Assembly (NCBI GenBank): GCA_017436955.1 | Contig: JAFSCD010000001.1 | Coordinates: 1-64,000 of the forward strand | DNA: 64,000 bases | Direction of reading: 5' to 3' | Origin: Oscillospiraceae bacterium | Lineage (GTDB): Bacteria > Bacillota > Clostridia > Oscillospirales > Oscillospiraceae | Shown here: positions 8,161 through 15,496 of the stretch, piece after piece | Position numbering within the stretch: the first letter of the stretch is position 1 | Layout: each line of letters begins with the position of its first letter | Program-made: the position numbers and the translations under genes | The notes under the pieces: generated by a model | Database searches by the model: none | The model's input: only the letters and a program-made list of their open reading frames with translations | Told to the model about the DNA's origin: nothing

Positions 8161-9269
8161 ACCTTCAAAATGCGGCGCAGCTGCTCCAATGCCTCGTCGT
8201 ATTCGCCAAATTCCACAATATAGTCGCAGATCTCCGCATTTTGCTTCTCGAATTCCAGAGAGGTCAGGCGGTTGACCTTGTCCTCGATGGAGGAATTTTT
8301 ACGCAAAATGGCGGACATAACCTTCTTCTTATCCCGTTTGATGTAGATGGTAAGCACGTTTTTGAAATGGGTCTTCAGTGCCATCGCGCCGCTGATATCC
8401 ATAGTGGTCAGCACTCGCTTGCCGGATGCCAGGATGCTTTCCACATCGGCCTTGCGGGAGCCGTAGCCGTGACCGGCGTACATGGTGGACTGGAACATTT
8501 CGCCGCTGTCGCACATGGCGCGGAAGGTATCCAGGCTGACGTAGTTATACCACTGGTTTTCCTCAATGGCGGTGGGATCGTTGGTGGTGTAGCTGATCAG
8601 CTTGCTGAAGCGGTCGGTCAGCTCCAGAAGCCGGGACGCGATCTTGGATTTGCCGCTGCCGGATGCACCCACCAGCACCACGATGCTGGGATCCTCCGGG
8701 GCGTTTTCGCCGGAGGTGACGCTGTAGCTGTCGGCAATAACCTCCACAAGACGCAGGAACTCATCGTAATTATTGACTGCCAGCATACCGGTGGCCTCCT
8801 GATTCCAGGGTCGGCGCATCAAAATGGGATACTTGGCAGGGGAGTTGAGGATGTTGTGCATAGCATCGTCAAAGAGGATGTCCATGTGGATCTTGTCCTT
8901 GCGTGCGCCCATATAGATATGGTCACGGGGGATATCCGGGAATTCCTCCAGAATGCGCTGGGCACGGATGCCCATAAACTCCGGCGGTACCGCGGTGCAG
9001 ATGTAGACCTCGGTCATCTGACTCAAACGGCGGACGAATTCCTTGGCGCCCGGGTAGACCGGCTGGGTACGGTAAAATTCCGGGTCGCTGAAATAGGGGT
9101 AAATGCTGTCGGCACGGGTGCCCAGGCGACCCCACTGGACTTTTTCGTAGATGGTCATAGGGGGATCAAATTTGTATTTTTCGTTGGCAAGGCGGATGGC
9201 ATAGGACGTACATTCCATCAGCAGGTCATCAATGTCCAGCGCCGTCGAAAGCCGATATTTTCTGTTCAT
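8157..9269 (-). CDS. Fusion: 5'(3')-deoxyribonucleotidase-like HAD domain + guanylate-kinase-like domain
   Basis: The 370-residue protein has two halves. Residues about 1-175 follow the NT5C/5'(3')-deoxyribonucleotidase HAD pattern: ALDIDDLLMECTSYA (nucleophile-type D-x-D), VYICTAVPP (motif II position) and HMDILFDDAMHNI (motif IV acids). Residues about 190-370 look like a guanylate kinase: VVLVGASGSGKSKIASRL (Walker A), ISYTTNDPTAIEENQWYNYVS (the usual 'TTR.pR.gE..G.dY.fvs' region), and a KRDKK/ILRKNS lid-like part. HAD motif III is not clear. AAAGGAGG sits before the ATG at 9269. The combination suggests nucleotide salvage or sanitation, or sensing. Confidence 0.7.
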   Translation of the reverse strand: MNRKYRLSTALDIDDLLMECTSYAIRLANEKYKFDPPMTIYEKVQWGRLGTRADSIYPYFSDPEFYRTQPVYPGAKEFVRRLSQMTEVYICTAVPPEFMGIRAQRILEEFPDIPRDHIYMGARKDKIHMDILFDDAMHNILNSPAKYPILMRRPWNQEATGMLAVNNYDEFLRLVEVIADSYSVTSGENAPEDPSIVVLVGASGSGKSKIASRLLELTDRFSKLISYTTNDPTAIEENQWYNYVSLDTFRAMCDSGEMFQSTMYAGHGYGSRKADVESILASGKRVLTTMDISGAMALKTHFKNVLTIYIKRDKKKVMSAILRKNSSIEDKVNRLTSLEFEKQNAEICDYIVEFGEYDEALEQLRRILKV

Positions 9270-9296
9270 AAAGTTACCTCCTTTGGGACAAAAAGG

Positions 9297-9331
9297 AGCT
9301 TTCCGTGTTTTGCCGTGAAACACAGAAAGCT
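9297..9331 (-). terminator. Terminator-like hairpin in the leader of the HAD-kinase fusion gene
   Basis: A 14-bp stem with one mismatch (AGCTTTCTGTGTTT on the minus strand), then CCTTTTTGTCC, lies between the promoter (9343-9371) and the ribosome binding site. It therefore looks like an attenuator rather than an end-of-gene terminator. Confidence 0.55.
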
Positions 9332-9342
9332 CGCTTAAGGAA

Positions 9343-9371
9343 ATTATACCAGCAAATGTACAAAAATGCAA
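9343..9371 (-). promoter_or_regulatory. Promoter of the HAD-kinase fusion gene
   Basis: Minus-strand TTGCAT (9371-9366) and TATAAT (9348-9343) with a 17-bp spacer. The interval from here to 9514 shows nothing else. Confidence 0.75.
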
Positions 9372-9514
9372 GAATTTTATTCAAAATTGTAAAAACATAG
9401 AAATCACTTTACAAAATGGAGGGAGATTAGGGCGGACGCTGGGGCAAAAGTGCGGAGATGGTGGGGGAAATACTGCGCTCTGCGCGAAATACAATGAAAA
9501 AGTGAGAGCTATGT

Positions 9515-10117
9515 TTATTTGCTGTGGGATTGCTTGAATTCGTTCAGCTTGCGCAGAGCAGAGCGGAGATTTACGGCCTGCCGGATGATCTGCCCCTGGG
9601 GATCCCGGGTCTTGAAGGTGGCAAGGATCAGCTCAATGTTCTCATAGGTGAACAAAACCGGATCAACGTCTGCCAATGTTTGCTCGTCGAAGAGCTTGCC
9701 CAGGTATTTGGCACCGGAGAAGGTGTAGATTCTGGACACATAGTCCTTCATCGTCAGGTTGACCAGGTCTTTTCTGCCCTGCGCCAGGGCTGCGGCGACT
9801 TCCCGGTAATCCACCTGCCCCTGCTGCCGGTAGAAATTGTAAAAGGCGCGCATTAAGTCGTCGGCAGAGGCATAAGGAGAGGGCTGCTGCGTGGGTACGG
9901 AGGGGTTTTGCGCTGCGGTGGGGACTTTTTGCCGCTCAATATTGCGAATGATGCGGCAGAAATGCCGAGTGATGACCTCGGCGTAGTAGTATTCCGACTC
10001 CTCGCACGCCGCGAACAGCTTGGCAATCATATCCAGCGAGCGCTTGATCTCCAGGTCAGTGCCGGTTTTTGCGTTGGCGTATTTCTGCTGCAGGGCATGA
10101 AAATCAGAGCAATACAT
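9515..10117 (-). CDS. Hypothetical protein
   Basis: A 200-residue soluble protein that I do not recognise. It is mostly helical; a Pro/Gln-rich linker (residues about 66-82) separates an N-terminal helical region with EYYYAEVITRHFCRIIRNIE from a C-terminal half with AKYLGKLFDEQTLADVDPVLFTYENIELILATF. There is no signal peptide or membrane segment. AAGGAGGG precedes the start and a good promoter lies at 10151-10179. It stands alone between the fusion gene and the Sir2 gene. Confidence 0.65.
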   Translation of the reverse strand: MYCSDFHALQQKYANAKTGTDLEIKRSLDMIAKLFAACEESEYYYAEVITRHFCRIIRNIERQKVPTAAQNPSVPTQQPSPYASADDLMRAFYNFYRQQGQVDYREVAAALAQGRKDLVNLTMKDYVSRIYTFSGAKYLGKLFDEQTLADVDPVLFTYENIELILATFKTRDPQGQIIRQAVNLRSALRKLNEFKQSHSK

Positions 10118-10150
10118 AGGATCCCTCCTTGAAAAGTGAAATCTATGTTT

Positions 10151-10179
10151 ATAGTATCACTTTCGGCAGAATTCGTCAA
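10151..10179 (-). promoter_or_regulatory. Promoter of the 200-residue hypothetical gene
   Basis: Minus-strand TTGACG (10179-10174) and TACTAT (10156-10151), 17-bp spacer. Confidence 0.7.
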
Positions 10180-10188
10180 CAAATTATT

Positions 10189-10917
10189 TTACTCCGCGGC
10201 GAAGAAGGTGAAGGCATCCGACAGTGATTCCCGGAGGACGTATTCGGCGGCGCCGTCATAGGGGGTGGGGGAGTAATTGATGATAATGAAATGCTTGCCC
10301 CGGAAGGCGTCCAGCAGGGAGGCGGCAGGGTGAACGGTCAGGGAGGTGCCGCCGGCGAACAGGACGTCGGCTTTTGCGATCTCGTTATGGGCATCGGCAA
10401 AGTTGAAGCCGTCCAGCGCTTCGCCGTAGAGGGTCACGTCCGGGCGAACCACTGCGCCGCAGGCGGTGCAGATGGGTACGTTGTCGCCGCCGGAGAGGAT
10501 GCCTTTGCCGTAGACCTTTCGGCAGCGGGTGCAGTAATAGCGGTCGGCGGTGCCGTGGAGCTCGATGACCCGTTTGCTGCCGGCAGCCTGATGCAGACCG
10601 TCGATATTCTGGGTGATGACGGCTCGGATAATGCCGCGCTGTTCCAGCTGCGCCAGGGCTTTGTGAGTGGCGTTGGGCGCAGCGGAGGGGTAGAGCATAT
10701 TGCGGCGATAGAAGGTGTAAAACGTTTCCGGCTCGTGCAGCAGGCAATCCCGGCTGAGGTAGTATTCATTGGATTCGTCGCCGCTGCGGTACAGACCCTT
10801 GCTGCCGCGGAAATCCGGGATGCCGCTGTCGGTGGATACGCCGGCGCCGCCGAAAAATACGGCGTATTTGGAAGCAAGCAGGCGCTTCTTAATTTCGGAT
10901 AATTGCTGCTGACTCAT
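10189..10917 (-). CDS. Sir2-family NAD-dependent protein deacylase
   Basis: The 242-residue protein is a bacterial class U-like sirtuin: GAGVSTDSGIPDFRG binds NAD, TQNIDGLHQAAG and the catalytic His in VIELHGTA are intact, and the zinc ribbon is CTRCRKVYG...CTACG. VRPDVTLYGEAL and GGTSLTVHPAA complete the fold. It removes acetyl or related acyl groups from lysines using NAD. The ATG at 10917 is preceded by AAGGAG; two upstream frames without a ribosome binding site are ignored. Single gene with its own promoter. Confidence 0.92.
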   Translation of the reverse strand: MSQQQLSEIKKRLLASKYAVFFGGAGVSTDSGIPDFRGSKGLYRSGDESNEYYLSRDCLLHEPETFYTFYRRNMLYPSAAPNATHKALAQLEQRGIIRAVITQNIDGLHQAAGSKRVIELHGTADRYYCTRCRKVYGKGILSGGDNVPICTACGAVVRPDVTLYGEALDGFNFADAHNEIAKADVLFAGGTSLTVHPAASLLDAFRGKHFIIINYSPTPYDGAAEYVLRESLSDAFTFFAAE

Positions 10918-10957
10918 ACTCGATACTCCTTCGCAGGTAAGATACATACTTTTTTAC

Positions 10958-10986
10958 AATATAACACGATTTGCGCCGGTTTGCAA
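10958..10986 (-). promoter_or_regulatory. Promoter of the Sir2 gene
   Basis: Minus-strand TTGCAA (10986-10981) and TATATT (10963-10958), 17-bp spacer. Confidence 0.75.
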
Positions 10987-11003
10987 ATGGGGATATAGGG
11001 ACA

Positions 11004-11032
11004 AAGAAGCAACGCCATAGGCGTTGCTTCTT
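11004..11032 (-). terminator. Terminator of the 149-residue hypothetical gene
   Basis: A 12-bp stem (AAGAAGCAACGC and complement), with a short T-rich tail on the minus strand. Confidence 0.7.
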
Positions 11033-11058
11033 GTTATTGATTTGTGTTTGGTAAGGAA

Positions 11059-11508
11059 TCAGAAGAATTCGCTCATCTGGCAGGAGGTGACGGCGAAGGT
11101 GATCAGAGTGCCCAAAATGCCGAGAACCCACCACAGAACGGTGTTGCTTACCATTTGGTTGTTGATGTTCTTGTTGATTTGGGACTCCGTGCTTACGAAC
11201 TGATCGGTGCACTTCCATTTGCCGTTGTAATCCTTAACGATGTTGTATGTAAAAGTGCTTCTGATGCTTGCGCCGTAGCTGTTTTGCGAATCCACAAAAC
11301 CGGACACGCTGTAATTACCGTTACTGCCGTTGACGACCATTTCGTCAAAAGCGGGGAATTTCGCTGTTGCAGGAGCTTTTAAGACCTGAAGCTCGACGCA
11401 CTGCGCAAACAGTGCTGCGGAGTCCCGCTCGGAGAGCTCGGGATATTCTGCTTTCTTCTTCTGGAACTGCAGCCACGCCAGTTCGGAAGTGTTGCTGTAA
11501 TCTGCCAT
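11059..11508 (-). CDS. Tail-anchored hypothetical protein under XRE control
   Basis: A 149-residue protein with a soluble domain (the segment NYSVSGFVDSQNSYGASIRS, then YNGKWKC, recurs in uncharacterised Firmicutes proteins) and one C-terminal transmembrane helix (about residues 122-142), ending CQMSEFF. It should be anchored by its tail in the membrane. AGAGAGG precedes the ATG. Its promoter contains a palindrome between the -35 and -10 boxes that matches a second one in front of the divergent XRE gene, so repression by that protein is likely. Function unknown. Confidence 0.65.
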   Translation of the reverse strand: MADYSNTSELAWLQFQKKKAEYPELSERDSAALFAQCVELQVLKAPATAKFPAFDEMVVNGSNGNYSVSGFVDSQNSYGASIRSTFTYNIVKDYNGKWKCTDQFVSTESQINKNINNQMVSNTVLWWVLGILGTLITFAVTSCQMSEFF

Positions 11509-11554
11509 AAAATATTACCTCTCTTTCATAATTAACCCTGAACGGATCAACAAT

Positions 11555-11583
11555 ATAATATGACAAGCTGTCATAAAAGTCAA
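11555..11583 (-). promoter_or_regulatory. Promoter of the tail-anchored protein gene with embedded operator
   Basis: Minus-strand TTGACT (11583-11578) and TATTAT (11560-11555), 17-bp spacer. The palindrome TATGACA-AGC-TGTCATA (11559-11575) occupies the spacer almost exactly, which is the classical position for a repressor site. Confidence 0.75.
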
Positions 11584-11591
11584 GAAAAAAT

Positions 11592-11606
11592 ATGACATAA
11601 TGTCAT
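11592..11606. promoter_or_regulatory. Second operator copy upstream of the XRE gene
   Basis: ATGACA-TAA-TGTCAT, the same half-site and spacing as the palindrome at 11559-11575. The centres are 32 bp apart, about three helical turns, so both sites face the same side of the DNA. The site lies 11 bp before the XRE start codon. Confidence 0.7.
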
Positions 11607-11617
11607 TGGGTGATGTT

Positions 11618-11830
11618 ATGCAAAACAGACTGAAGGAATTGAGAAAGAGCAGAGGGCATACGCAGATTGCCCTGCAAATGCAGACCGGAATCGAGCAGGC
11701 GCTGCTGTCCAAATTTGAAAATGGCGAAAGAATACCGCCGACGGAAACATTGTTGCGGCTGGCGGAATTTTACAATGTGAGCATTGACTATATTCTTTGC
11801 CGCACGGATAAACCGGATATTAACAGATAA
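11618..11830 (+). CDS. XRE-family HTH repressor
   Basis: A 70-residue Cro/C1-type protein: LRKSRGHTQIALQMQTGIEQALLSKFENGERIPP forms the helix-turn-helix, and LLRLAEFYNVSIDYILCRTDKP the C-terminal helices, as in many SinR-like proteins. The start at 11618 follows GGTGAT; the ATG at 11600 lies inside the operator. It is divergent from the tail-anchored protein gene, and the paired palindromes between them are its probable binding sites, giving autoregulation and repression of the neighbour. Confidence 0.85.
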   Translation: MQNRLKELRKSRGHTQIALQMQTGIEQALLSKFENGERIPPTETLLRLAEFYNVSIDYILCRTDKPDINR

Positions 11831-11871
11831 AAAACCATCGGCGGACGCCAAGTTCCGTCGATGGCTTTTTG
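11829..11871 (+). terminator. Terminator of the XRE gene
   Basis: A stem formed by AACCATCGGCGGA and TCCGTCGATGGCTT, followed by TTTTT. Confidence 0.7.
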
Positions 11872-11885
11872 TTTTCAAATCCCCG

Positions 11886-12623
11886 TTACGGGGCGGTGTT
11901 TGTGGGGGTTTTATGGCGCCGAAGGAGGCGGGCGGGGATGTACATTACGGCGACCACGATCGGCAGCAGGATGGGGAAGCCCCAAAGGTGAGAGCCGAGA
12001 AGCTGCTGGAACATTTCAAGTGGATTGCCGGAGTCGGGCTCCATCAGGAACATGAAATTGGTACCCCAGAGCATATTCAAAAAATACACGGGGATCGCCA
12101 AAGCCACCAGAAGCAGCACGCCTTTCAGCGCCGCCCGCAGATCTGTCTGCACCTGACCGGCCGTTACCAGCAGCAGAGGGTACAGCACCAACAGAATATG
12201 AATCGTAAAGCTGTGGATATGGAAGAAATTCAGCACCGGAAGCTCCGTCCAGTTGGGGAACAGCAGCGCCAGCATCGCGCCGGGAATGGCGAAATAGTAA
12301 AGAAAGCTGCGCACAGGCTTCGTCTGCTTTATCATATCAAAGCAGATCAGCAGAATGTTGATACCGCAAAGGTGCAGGGGAAGATAGCCCCAGCCAAATT
12401 CGCCCAGCGCCAGCAGCACGATATCCTTCAGCAGTTCCTGGGCGAAGATCCAGATTCCCAGCACGGTAAGCATACGCTTGCGATTATCTGCGCTTAACCG
12501 CTTGTAGAACATACAGGCACCGATCCACAAAAGCAGACCTGCCAAAAGCCACAGAATGTGGGTCAGATCAAAGGTTTGAAAGCCAAAGCCTTCCGGTATT
12601 TTATCATCGGTTATAAAAAACAT
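11886..12623 (-). CDS. YwaF/TIGR02206-family membrane protein
   Basis: The 245-residue protein has about seven transmembrane segments with LPLHLCGINILL, FPNWTELPVLNFFHIHSFTIHILLV and FLNMLWGTNFMFLMEPD, the pattern of the YwaF/TIGR02206 family of unknown function. The start was placed at the ATG 12623, since the in-frame GTG nine bases earlier overlaps the weak GTGAG ribosome binding site. It begins 42 bases after the TIR-fusion gene ends, on the same strand, so it may be the third gene of that operon. No terminator was seen in the gap. Confidence 0.7.
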   Translation of the reverse strand: MFFITDDKIPEGFGFQTFDLTHILWLLAGLLLWIGACMFYKRLSADNRKRMLTVLGIWIFAQELLKDIVLLALGEFGWGYLPLHLCGINILLICFDMIKQTKPVRSFLYYFAIPGAMLALLFPNWTELPVLNFFHIHSFTIHILLVLYPLLLVTAGQVQTDLRAALKGVLLLVALAIPVYFLNMLWGTNFMFLMEPDSGNPLEMFQQLLGSHLWGFPILLPIVVAVMYIPARLLRRHKTPTNTAP

Positions 12624-12665
12624 AGTTCTCACTTTATGCTTCTGCTGTGATGTGGATACGGACGG

Positions 12666-13982
12666 TTAAAACTTAACGGAATAGATAATGTAGCCTGCGG
12701 AGAACAAAAGGTCTCTGGAGAAGAACTGCTCGTTCAGCTCGTCATAATGCTTATCGCAGAATTCCACGACCTCTTTCGCGATTTTCGATTCCGGATTTTC
12801 CCGGAGCATACGGGCGAAATCGTTGGGAATAAAGCTGAACCAACATTCAAACAGCGCCTTCTTATCCTTTCGGGACATACTGGAGGTGTTGACGCCATAG
12901 CGCTCCAGCACGATCTCCCGGGGCTCCATCTTACGCACGTAGGAGTAGACCTGTCTACCGGTGTAGCGATAGCCGCTGTATACATTGTGGATATAATAGG
13001 ATTGGAATTTGGAGAACAGTCCGTTTTTGTCGGGATAGGCAAACACCGCGCCGTCATCCACGTCTCTTACCAGCATAACGGCATCGTCGTTCAGGTAGTT
13101 CTGGATTGCCTGCAGGACCTTGAAGGGCTTTTTGAAATCCATAATGGCCATACTCAGGTAAACCAGGTCGATACCGTCAACGCCGGCAGCATCCAGGCAT
13201 TTTTCCAGCCGGGCTTCAAAGTCATCCGCTTCAAACTGGACCTGGAAAAAGTCGATTTGCTCGCCCGTGTCCAGATCTGCTTTTTCCGCGTTGCCTCTTT
13301 TCGCGATCTCCTCGCTGTAGGTAAGGGCGATCACATTGGTGATCTCCGGATACGTCAGACGCGCAAAGGAGCCGGTGGTACTCAAAACGTTGACGTCAAG
13401 GCAGACAACGTTCTTCTTGCCATCCAGAAGCTTTTCGACGATGGGCTTTTCGTAGCGCGCCAGCAAGGCGTCCTCGGTGCGCAGGCGGTGCTTTTCCTGC
13501 TCGTCCTCGTCGTAATAATAGCGCACGTCATCGTGGCGCTCCGACAGATTCAGCTTGCTTTCGTCAAGCTCCACGCCCTGCAGCAGGGAAATGACCTTCT
13601 TAATGGCAGCGTCGAAATATTCCCGGCTGGATTTTACACCGTTGAAAAAGGGCAGCACCTGCAGAGACGGCGGAAGCTGACCGGGGAACTCAAAGCCCAC
13701 CATCATTACGGGGATGATATTCTTTTTCAGCTTGATGGCGTGTTCGATCTCTAACCGCAGCCAATCCTCTTCCGAATCACAGCGATCCAGAGAATTGGGA
13801 GGAAGGATCAAAACGAAATTTTTGCAATTCTCGATTTCCTTGTAAAGCTTTTCGTTGAACTGACCGGAGCGAAGCTCCTCCAGATCCAGAAACACGGAAA
13901 GACCCACGTTTCGCATACACTCGTAGACCAACCGTGCCATTGCGTAGCCGCCGTCACGTCTGTAGCTGATAAATACGTCCAT
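12666..13982 (-). CDS. TIR-domain protein fused to a methyltransferase-like domain
   Basis: The 438-residue protein opens with a TIR domain (residues 1-135): MDVFISYRRDGG (box 1), FLDLEELRSGQF (box 2 region), and DWLRLEIEHAI, where Glu 78 matches the catalytic Glu of NAD-cleaving TIRs. After an acidic linker, residues about 185-345 follow the strand order of a class I SAM methyltransferase (NVVCLDVNVLSTTG, VIALTYSEEIA, GIDLVYLSMAIMDF, DDAVMLVRDVDDG), but the SAM-binding glycine loop is degenerate. The last ~95 residues are unassigned. It starts 9 bases after the tandem-GNAT gene. TIR domains of this kind serve in immune signalling or NAD depletion; here that is inference. Confidence 0.75.
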   Translation of the reverse strand: MDVFISYRRDGGYAMARLVYECMRNVGLSVFLDLEELRSGQFNEKLYKEIENCKNFVLILPPNSLDRCDSEEDWLRLEIEHAIKLKKNIIPVMMVGFEFPGQLPPSLQVLPFFNGVKSSREYFDAAIKKVISLLQGVELDESKLNLSERHDDVRYYYDEDEQEKHRLRTEDALLARYEKPIVEKLLDGKKNVVCLDVNVLSTTGSFARLTYPEITNVIALTYSEEIAKRGNAEKADLDTGEQIDFFQVQFEADDFEARLEKCLDAAGVDGIDLVYLSMAIMDFKKPFKVLQAIQNYLNDDAVMLVRDVDDGAVFAYPDKNGLFSKFQSYYIHNVYSGYRYTGRQVYSYVRKMEPREIVLERYGVNTSSMSRKDKKALFECWFSFIPNDFARMLRENPESKIAKEVVEFCDKHYDELNEQFFSRDLLFSAGYIIYSVKF

Positions 13983-13991
13983 TTGTTTCTC

Positions 13992-15098
13992 CTATTTCTT
14001 GTAGTACATTTTATAACAGGGGACTGCGTGAACACCGGGATATTCAAAAGCAATTTTGAAGCCCAATCGCAGGTACAGCCGCCAGGAGCCGGGATTGGCG
14101 ATCACACTTTCAAGGGTACAATGGGGGTTGCCGGCCATAACGTAATTCATCATAGCGGCGGCGATTCCGCGTTTGCGGTAATTTTCGTCGACGGCAACGT
14201 TGGCGATGTAATGGCCGTCTGTGGCGTCACCCATTTTGGCGTAGTAGGCGTCGAATACGAAATCGGTCCTTTCATCCATGGCAACGCCGGCAAGGGCGAA
14301 GGCCTGACGGATGTACTGGATATCCTCCACGAAGGGCGTTTGCTTCGACACAATGATACCGGCTACAAAACCGTCCGGCATCACGGCGACGGTGATGTTT
14401 TCCCGGTTGTACAGTGTGGGCAGGTCGATCATCCGGCGAAGGACCTTGATGCCGTCCCCGATGCTGTCAAACCAGTTGGGATAGACATACGGATCGGTCA
14501 GATAAATCAGCTTTGCCACCTGATTCAGGTCATCGCCGTCTTTCAGTTTACGGACGGTAATGCCGCTGGCTTCGCTGGGCTGAATACCAATCTCACGGGT
14601 CATATATCCGTAAAACGCGCAGTATTCGTCCTTTTCCATCACCCGGGGGTAGGTGAGGACTTTCAGCTCCAGATCTTCATCGCCCAGGTGATATTTGGCC
14701 TGGATGTGGTGATGGGGGTTCATAACAAAGCCGTTGCGCTTGTAGAAATTATATCTTCTTTGGGTGATCTCGTCCGCCGGCGGCTCGATTTCCAGCAAAA
14801 TGAGCTTGTTCTTTGCCTTCAGCAGGTCCAGAGCGCGCTTGCCGTAGCCCTTGCCGCGCAAAGCCGGCAGGGTGGTGAAATGCTCCAGGAAAATGAAATC
14901 TTCCGTTTCCCAATAGAGCATAACGCCGACGAAGGTATCGCCCAGCATAATGAAATCAAAATGATAGGCATCTTTTTTGAGAACACGCTGCTGCTCTGCA
15001 TCGTCACGCCGTTCCTCCGGCGGAAACGAGGCTTGGTACAGGGCAAAGGCTTGTTCAAACAAATGCTGATTGGATTTGGAAAGGCGTTCTAATCGCAT
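13992..15098 (-). CDS. Tandem GNAT acetyltransferase
   Basis: The 368-residue protein has two GNAT folds. The first (about 1-150) carries LRGKGYGKRALDLL, a near-perfect acetyl-CoA pyrophosphate-binding loop; the second (about 183-368) has YIANVAVDENYRKRGIAAAMM. The first domain's beginning, FALYQASFPPEERRD, is common in the N-terminal part of this acetyltransferase subfamily. Substrate unknown. It is the first gene of the operon with the TIR fusion and perhaps the YwaF-like gene, and is read from the promoter at 15135-15163. Confidence 0.8.
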   Translation of the reverse strand: MRLERLSKSNQHLFEQAFALYQASFPPEERRDDAEQQRVLKKDAYHFDFIMLGDTFVGVMLYWETEDFIFLEHFTTLPALRGKGYGKRALDLLKAKNKLILLEIEPPADEITQRRYNFYKRNGFVMNPHHHIQAKYHLGDEDLELKVLTYPRVMEKDEYCAFYGYMTREIGIQPSEASGITVRKLKDGDDLNQVAKLIYLTDPYVYPNWFDSIGDGIKVLRRMIDLPTLYNRENITVAVMPDGFVAGIIVSKQTPFVEDIQYIRQAFALAGVAMDERTDFVFDAYYAKMGDATDGHYIANVAVDENYRKRGIAAAMMNYVMAGNPHCTLESVIANPGSWRLYLRLGFKIAFEYPGVHAVPCYKMYYKK

Positions 15099-15134
15099 AG
15101 GTTAATCATTCCCTTCAGCGCCAATAATAGGTAT

Positions 15135-15163
15135 ATTATACGCCAAATTTCGCCAAAGTGCAA
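15135..15163 (-). promoter_or_regulatory. Promoter of the GNAT-TIR operon
   Basis: Minus-strand TTGCAC (15163-15158) and TATAAT (15140-15135), 17-bp spacer, about 35 bases before the GNAT start. Confidence 0.8.
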
Positions 15164-15191
15164 TAGCCGCGGTGCGTTCACGGGAAAATAT

Positions 15192-15220
15192 AAAAGAGGA
15201 GGCGCAAGACCTCCTCTTTT
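15192..15220 (-). terminator. Terminator of tRNA-Leu
   Basis: Stem AAAAGAGGAGG with its complement, 7-base loop, T run on the minus strand, directly 3' of the tRNA. Confidence 0.8.
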
Positions 15221-15225
15221 GGGGC

Positions 15226-15308
15226 TGGTGCGGATGACAGGACTCGAACCTGCACGCTTGCGCGTTGGAACCTAAATCCAATGAGTCTACCAATTCCACC
15301 ACATCCGC
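15226..15308 (-). tRNA. tRNA-Leu (UAG)
   Basis: The minus strand reads GCGGATG ... CATCCGC ACCA with a D arm, an anticodon stem TTGGA/TCCAA around TTTAGGT (anticodon TAG), a variable arm (ACGCGCAAGCGT region) and a T arm GTTCGAGTC. The encoded CCA is present. It is a class II tRNA of 83 bases. Confidence 0.93.
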
Positions 15309-15329
15309 ATATTTAATTGGTGTTAGATT

Positions 15330-15496
15330 GCTTGCGCGTTGGAACCTAAATCCAATGCGTCGTCCTGTTGAGGTGCCCCGATATCTTCCTTGCCGACAAG
15401 CGGCGGCGTCAGCTATCGACCCCTGCCACTCGCTCGCCTTCCTCCCTCTGCCACCGGCAGCGCAGAGCAACGCGGCCACATCCGCATATTTAATTG
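15330..15496 (-). pseudogene. Partial tRNA-Leu copy split by ~118 bp
   Basis: Bases 15330-15357 repeat exactly the anticodon/variable-arm segment of the tRNA (15256-15283), and 15476-15496 repeat the 5' acceptor end and its upstream flank (15299-15319). The 118 bp in between replaces the D-arm region and is GC-rich with an imperfect palindromic pattern. The 3' part (T arm, CCA) is missing, so it cannot be functional. It is followed by short direct repeats of 'aattgaca'. Confidence 0.7.

Noticed and set aside
8154-9338. 394-codon plus-strand frame
   Set aside because: It is antisense to the HAD-kinase fusion gene, which has a clear promoter, ribosome binding site and motifs.
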